A stretch of 9,606 bases of DNA from 66-474 sp036279975 (lineage in GTDB: Bacteria; Pseudomonadota; Gammaproteobacteria; Xanthomonadales; Rhodanobacteraceae): positions 1 through 9,606 of the forward strand of contig DASURP010000052.1 of assembly GCA_036279975.1 (NCBI GenBank), given 5' to 3'. This document shows, piece after piece, positions 7,660 to 9,606 of this stretch. Below the pieces are notes generated by a model, which searched no databases, was not told where the DNA came from, and saw only the letters and a list, made by a program, of their open reading frames with translations. The position numbers were made by a program, and so were the translations under genes. Position 1 is the first letter of the stretch. Each line of letters starts with the position of its first letter.

Positions 7660-9606
7660 CTACTTCGACAAGGGCCCCTTCACCGCCGTGACGAAGCCGT
7701 CCGGACGCAGGTCCTTCTTGAACACGGTCTGGATGTCGGCCGCGCTCATGGCCATGTACTTCTTTGCCGCGATCATGTCCGCATCCAACGGCTTGCCTTG
7801 CATGGCCAGCGTCAGAAAGTTGCTGGCGATCGAGCCGAAACTGGCCTGACCCAACGCCAGCGACCGCAGCATCTTGCCCTTGGCGGCGTGCAGTTCCGCA
7901 TCCGAAACCGGCGTCGACTGCATGCCCCTGACGTCGCGTATCACCAGCGTGCGCGCCTGCGCCACCTTGTCGGGATCGCAGCCGAAATTGACGTCGAAAG
8001 TGCCGCGGTGCTTGTGCAGATTGACGCCGCTGTAGACGCCATACACCAGCCCGGCCTTGACGCGCAGGTCCTGCATCAGATGCGCATCGAAGCCGCCGCC
8101 AAGGATCTGGCTGCCAAGGTACATCGCGTAGCGGTCGGGGCTGTTCTCGTTCATCGGGATGGTTTCGGTCATGGTCACCGAATCCTGCACCGCGGAGGAA
8201 TCCGGGGTGTGGAACTCGCCGGCCTTGTTTCCGGGCACCGACGGGTAATAGGTGTCGGGCTCGGGACCGCTCGCCTTCCAACTGCCGAAGCTGGCTTGTG
8301 CCACCTTGCGCGCGTCGGCCGGCGTGACGTCGCCGATGATCACGATGGTGGTCATGTCGGGACGAAAAGCCTGTTGGTAGTAGGTTTTCACGTCGGCCAG
8401 GGTCAGGCCGCCGATCGACTTCGGCGTGGCGTATCGCAATACCGGATCGTTCGCCGGATACAACGCGACGTCCATGTGGTGGGCATTAAGGAAGGCCGGC
8501 GATTTGATCTGCCCAGCCGTCGCGCCCACCTGATTGCGCTGCATCACCGCGAACGCCCGTGCCGGCATGGCCGGATGCAGCTCGTTGTCGGCCAGCAATT
8601 GCATGCCCTTGGCGAAGTTTGCCGACGGCACCTTGAGCGAGAAGCTCGATCCCGCGCTTTCGTGTGCGCTCAATGCATCCAGCGCGGCCTGGAACTGCAG
8701 GCGGTTCATGTCGGTGGTGCCGAAGTTGAACAGCGAATCCAGCACGTCGGCCACCCCTTCCTGGCCCTTGGGCGCCTGCAGGTCCTGGTTGGTCCGGATT
8801 TCGCCGAACACCTCCACGGTCTTGCTGACCGATTCCGGCTGCACGATCACGCGCAGGCCATTGGCCAGCGTGAACGCGGACGGATCGGTCTTGAGATCCG
8901 GCAACGCGAGTTTGGCAAAGTCGGCCTGCGCCCATGCCGGCAAGGTCACCTTGCCGCTCGGCTTGCCGCCGAAACTTTCCGCACCGCCGAAACCCTTGCC
9001 CGAAGACGGCTTGCCTGACGAGGTCGGGGTGAGGATCGCGGTGATCGCGTGATCCGGATTGAAGATGCGTTTGGCCAACGCATTCACGTCCGCCGGCGTC
9101 ACCGCCGCGATCGCGGCGCGGATGTCATCCGGCGAGCTGCCACCGCGGAACGCCAACGCCTGCGACCACGCGTTGGCCAGACCCGGCACCGAGTTCTTCT
9201 TGAATTCGAGATCGGCAATGGCCTTGCTTTTGGCGGCCTTCACGAGATCGGCCGGCACGCCCTTCGACGCGGCTTCCGCCATGATGGCCTGCAGGTTCTT
9301 CAACACTGCAGTGGAATCCCCGCCACGCGGGAAGCCGGCCAGCGCGAAGGCGATGCCCGCGTGCGGCATGAAGCTGCCCGCGAACTGGCCGAACAGCGCC
9401 TTGCCGGTCAAGCCCATCTCGAACAACTTGCCGCGCTTGGAGGCCAGCGCGTCGGAGAGCACCAGCGCCGCCGCGTAGTCCTGGTCGCGCAGGCCCGGCA
9501 AGCGCCACGCCAGGGCGGCGATGCCGACCGGAAGGTCGGTTGGCAATGCGATCGTCTTCGCCTGCATGGGCGTGAAGCCGAACGATGGCCGCGCCGGCAG
9601 CGTCTT
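7660..9606 (-). CDS. M16 family (pitrilysin/insulinase-like) zinc peptidase, C-terminal part, N-terminus beyond window
   Basis: The last 648 residues of a two-domain M16 peptidase, reading leftward to the stop at 7660-7662. The frame stays open to the right edge (KTLPARPSFGFTP precedes the Met at 9567), so that Met is internal. Visible residues 1 to about 200 are the back half of the first M16 unit; its HxxEH zinc site would lie outside the window. A Gly/Ser/Lys-rich linker (about 200-225) follows. A second M16 unit then begins with FTLANGLRVIV. In it the zinc motif position reads D287-V-L-D-S291 instead of HxxEH, so this half cannot bind zinc. It retains the substrate-binding Arg/Tyr pair, R515 and Y522 (LRVKAGLVYGVYS), with the seven-residue spacing of IDE Arg824/Tyr831. 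Full-length relatives run to roughly 900 residues, with a signal peptide and a periplasmic location; that part is family knowledge, not seen here. The gene converges on mdtC with a 39-bp gap and has no visible link to efflux. Its substrate is unknown. Confidence 0.92.
   Translation of the reverse strand, partial: KTLPARPSFGFTPMQAKTIALPTDLPVGIAALAWRLPGLRDQDYAAALVLSDALASKRGKLFEMGLTGKALFGQFAGSFMPHAGIAFALAGFPRGGDSTAVLKNLQAIMAEAASKGVPADLVKAAKSKAIADLEFKKNSVPGLANAWSQALAFRGGSSPDDIRAAIAAVTPADVNALAKRIFNPDHAITAILTPTSSGKPSSGKGFGGAESFGGKPSGKVTLPAWAQADFAKLALPDLKTDPSAFTLANGLRVIVQPESVSKTVEVFGEIRTNQDLQAPKGQEGVADVLDSLFNFGTTDMNRLQFQAALDALSAHESAGSSFSLKVPSANFAKGMQLLADNELHPAMPARAFAVMQRNQVGATAGQIKSPAFLNAHHMDVALYPANDPVLRYATPKSIGGLTLADVKTYYQQAFRPDMTTIVIIGDVTPADARKVAQASFGSWKASGPEPDTYYPSVPGNKAGEFHTPDSSAVQDSVTMTETIPMNENSPDRYAMYLGSQILGGGFDAHLMQDLRVKAGLVYGVYSGVNLHKHRGTFDVNFGCDPDKVAQARTLVIRDVRGMQSTPVSDAELHAAKGKMLRSLALGQASFGSIASNFLTLAMQGKPLDADMIAAKKYMAMSAADIQTVFKKDLRPDGFVTAVKGPLSK

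Noticed and set aside
7798..9018. 406-codon open frame on the + strand opposite the M16 gene
   Set aside because: The - strand frame gives clear M16 motifs; this one is Arg/His/Val-rich and has no domain signature.
1..9606. CRISPR arrays, tRNA or rRNA genes, insertion sequences, toxin-antitoxin or phage-defence modules
   Set aside because: I found no regular spaced repeats, cloverleaf-like segments, transposase motifs or accessory gene families; nearly all of the window is the pump operon and the M16 gene.

Overview
The window carries most of one resistance-nodulation-division (RND) drug-efflux operon on the + strand, followed tail-to-tail by a zinc-peptidase-family gene on the - strand. The DNA is GC-rich with a strong third-codon-position bias. 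The proteins and the palindromic intergenic repeats look like a gammaproteobacterium, and the repeat style suggests the Xanthomonadales (Rhodanobacter/Lysobacter-like). That placement is an inference from general appearance; there is no rRNA or other phylogenetic marker here.

Layout: 1-929 is the C-terminal part of a periplasmic adaptor (MdtA type). A 192-bp gap (930-1121) is mostly filled by a large imperfect palindrome. 1122-4343 is a complete RND permease closest to MdtB. A 160-bp gap (4344-4503) holds a REP-like inverted repeat (4375-4459) and then a 9-bp GC hairpin (4469-4494). 4504-7620 is a second complete RND permease closest to MdtC. After a 39-bp convergent gap, 7660-9606 on the - strand is the C-terminal part of a two-domain M16 (pitrilysin/insulinase) peptidase whose start lies beyond the right edge.

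How the genes work together: by analogy with E. coli MdtABC, the two permeases should form a mixed trimer in the inner membrane. The adaptor would link that trimer to a TolC-type outer-membrane channel. Both permeases keep the Asp-Asp pair of TM4 and the Lys of TM10 used for proton relay, so both look functional. No outer-membrane channel gene is visible. The M16 gene is convergent and has no evident functional link to the pump.

I see no previously undescribed system. The points worth a second look are the distinct palindromes at both operon junctions, a hairpin where the ribosome-binding site of the second permease should be, and low-complexity segments in all three pump proteins.
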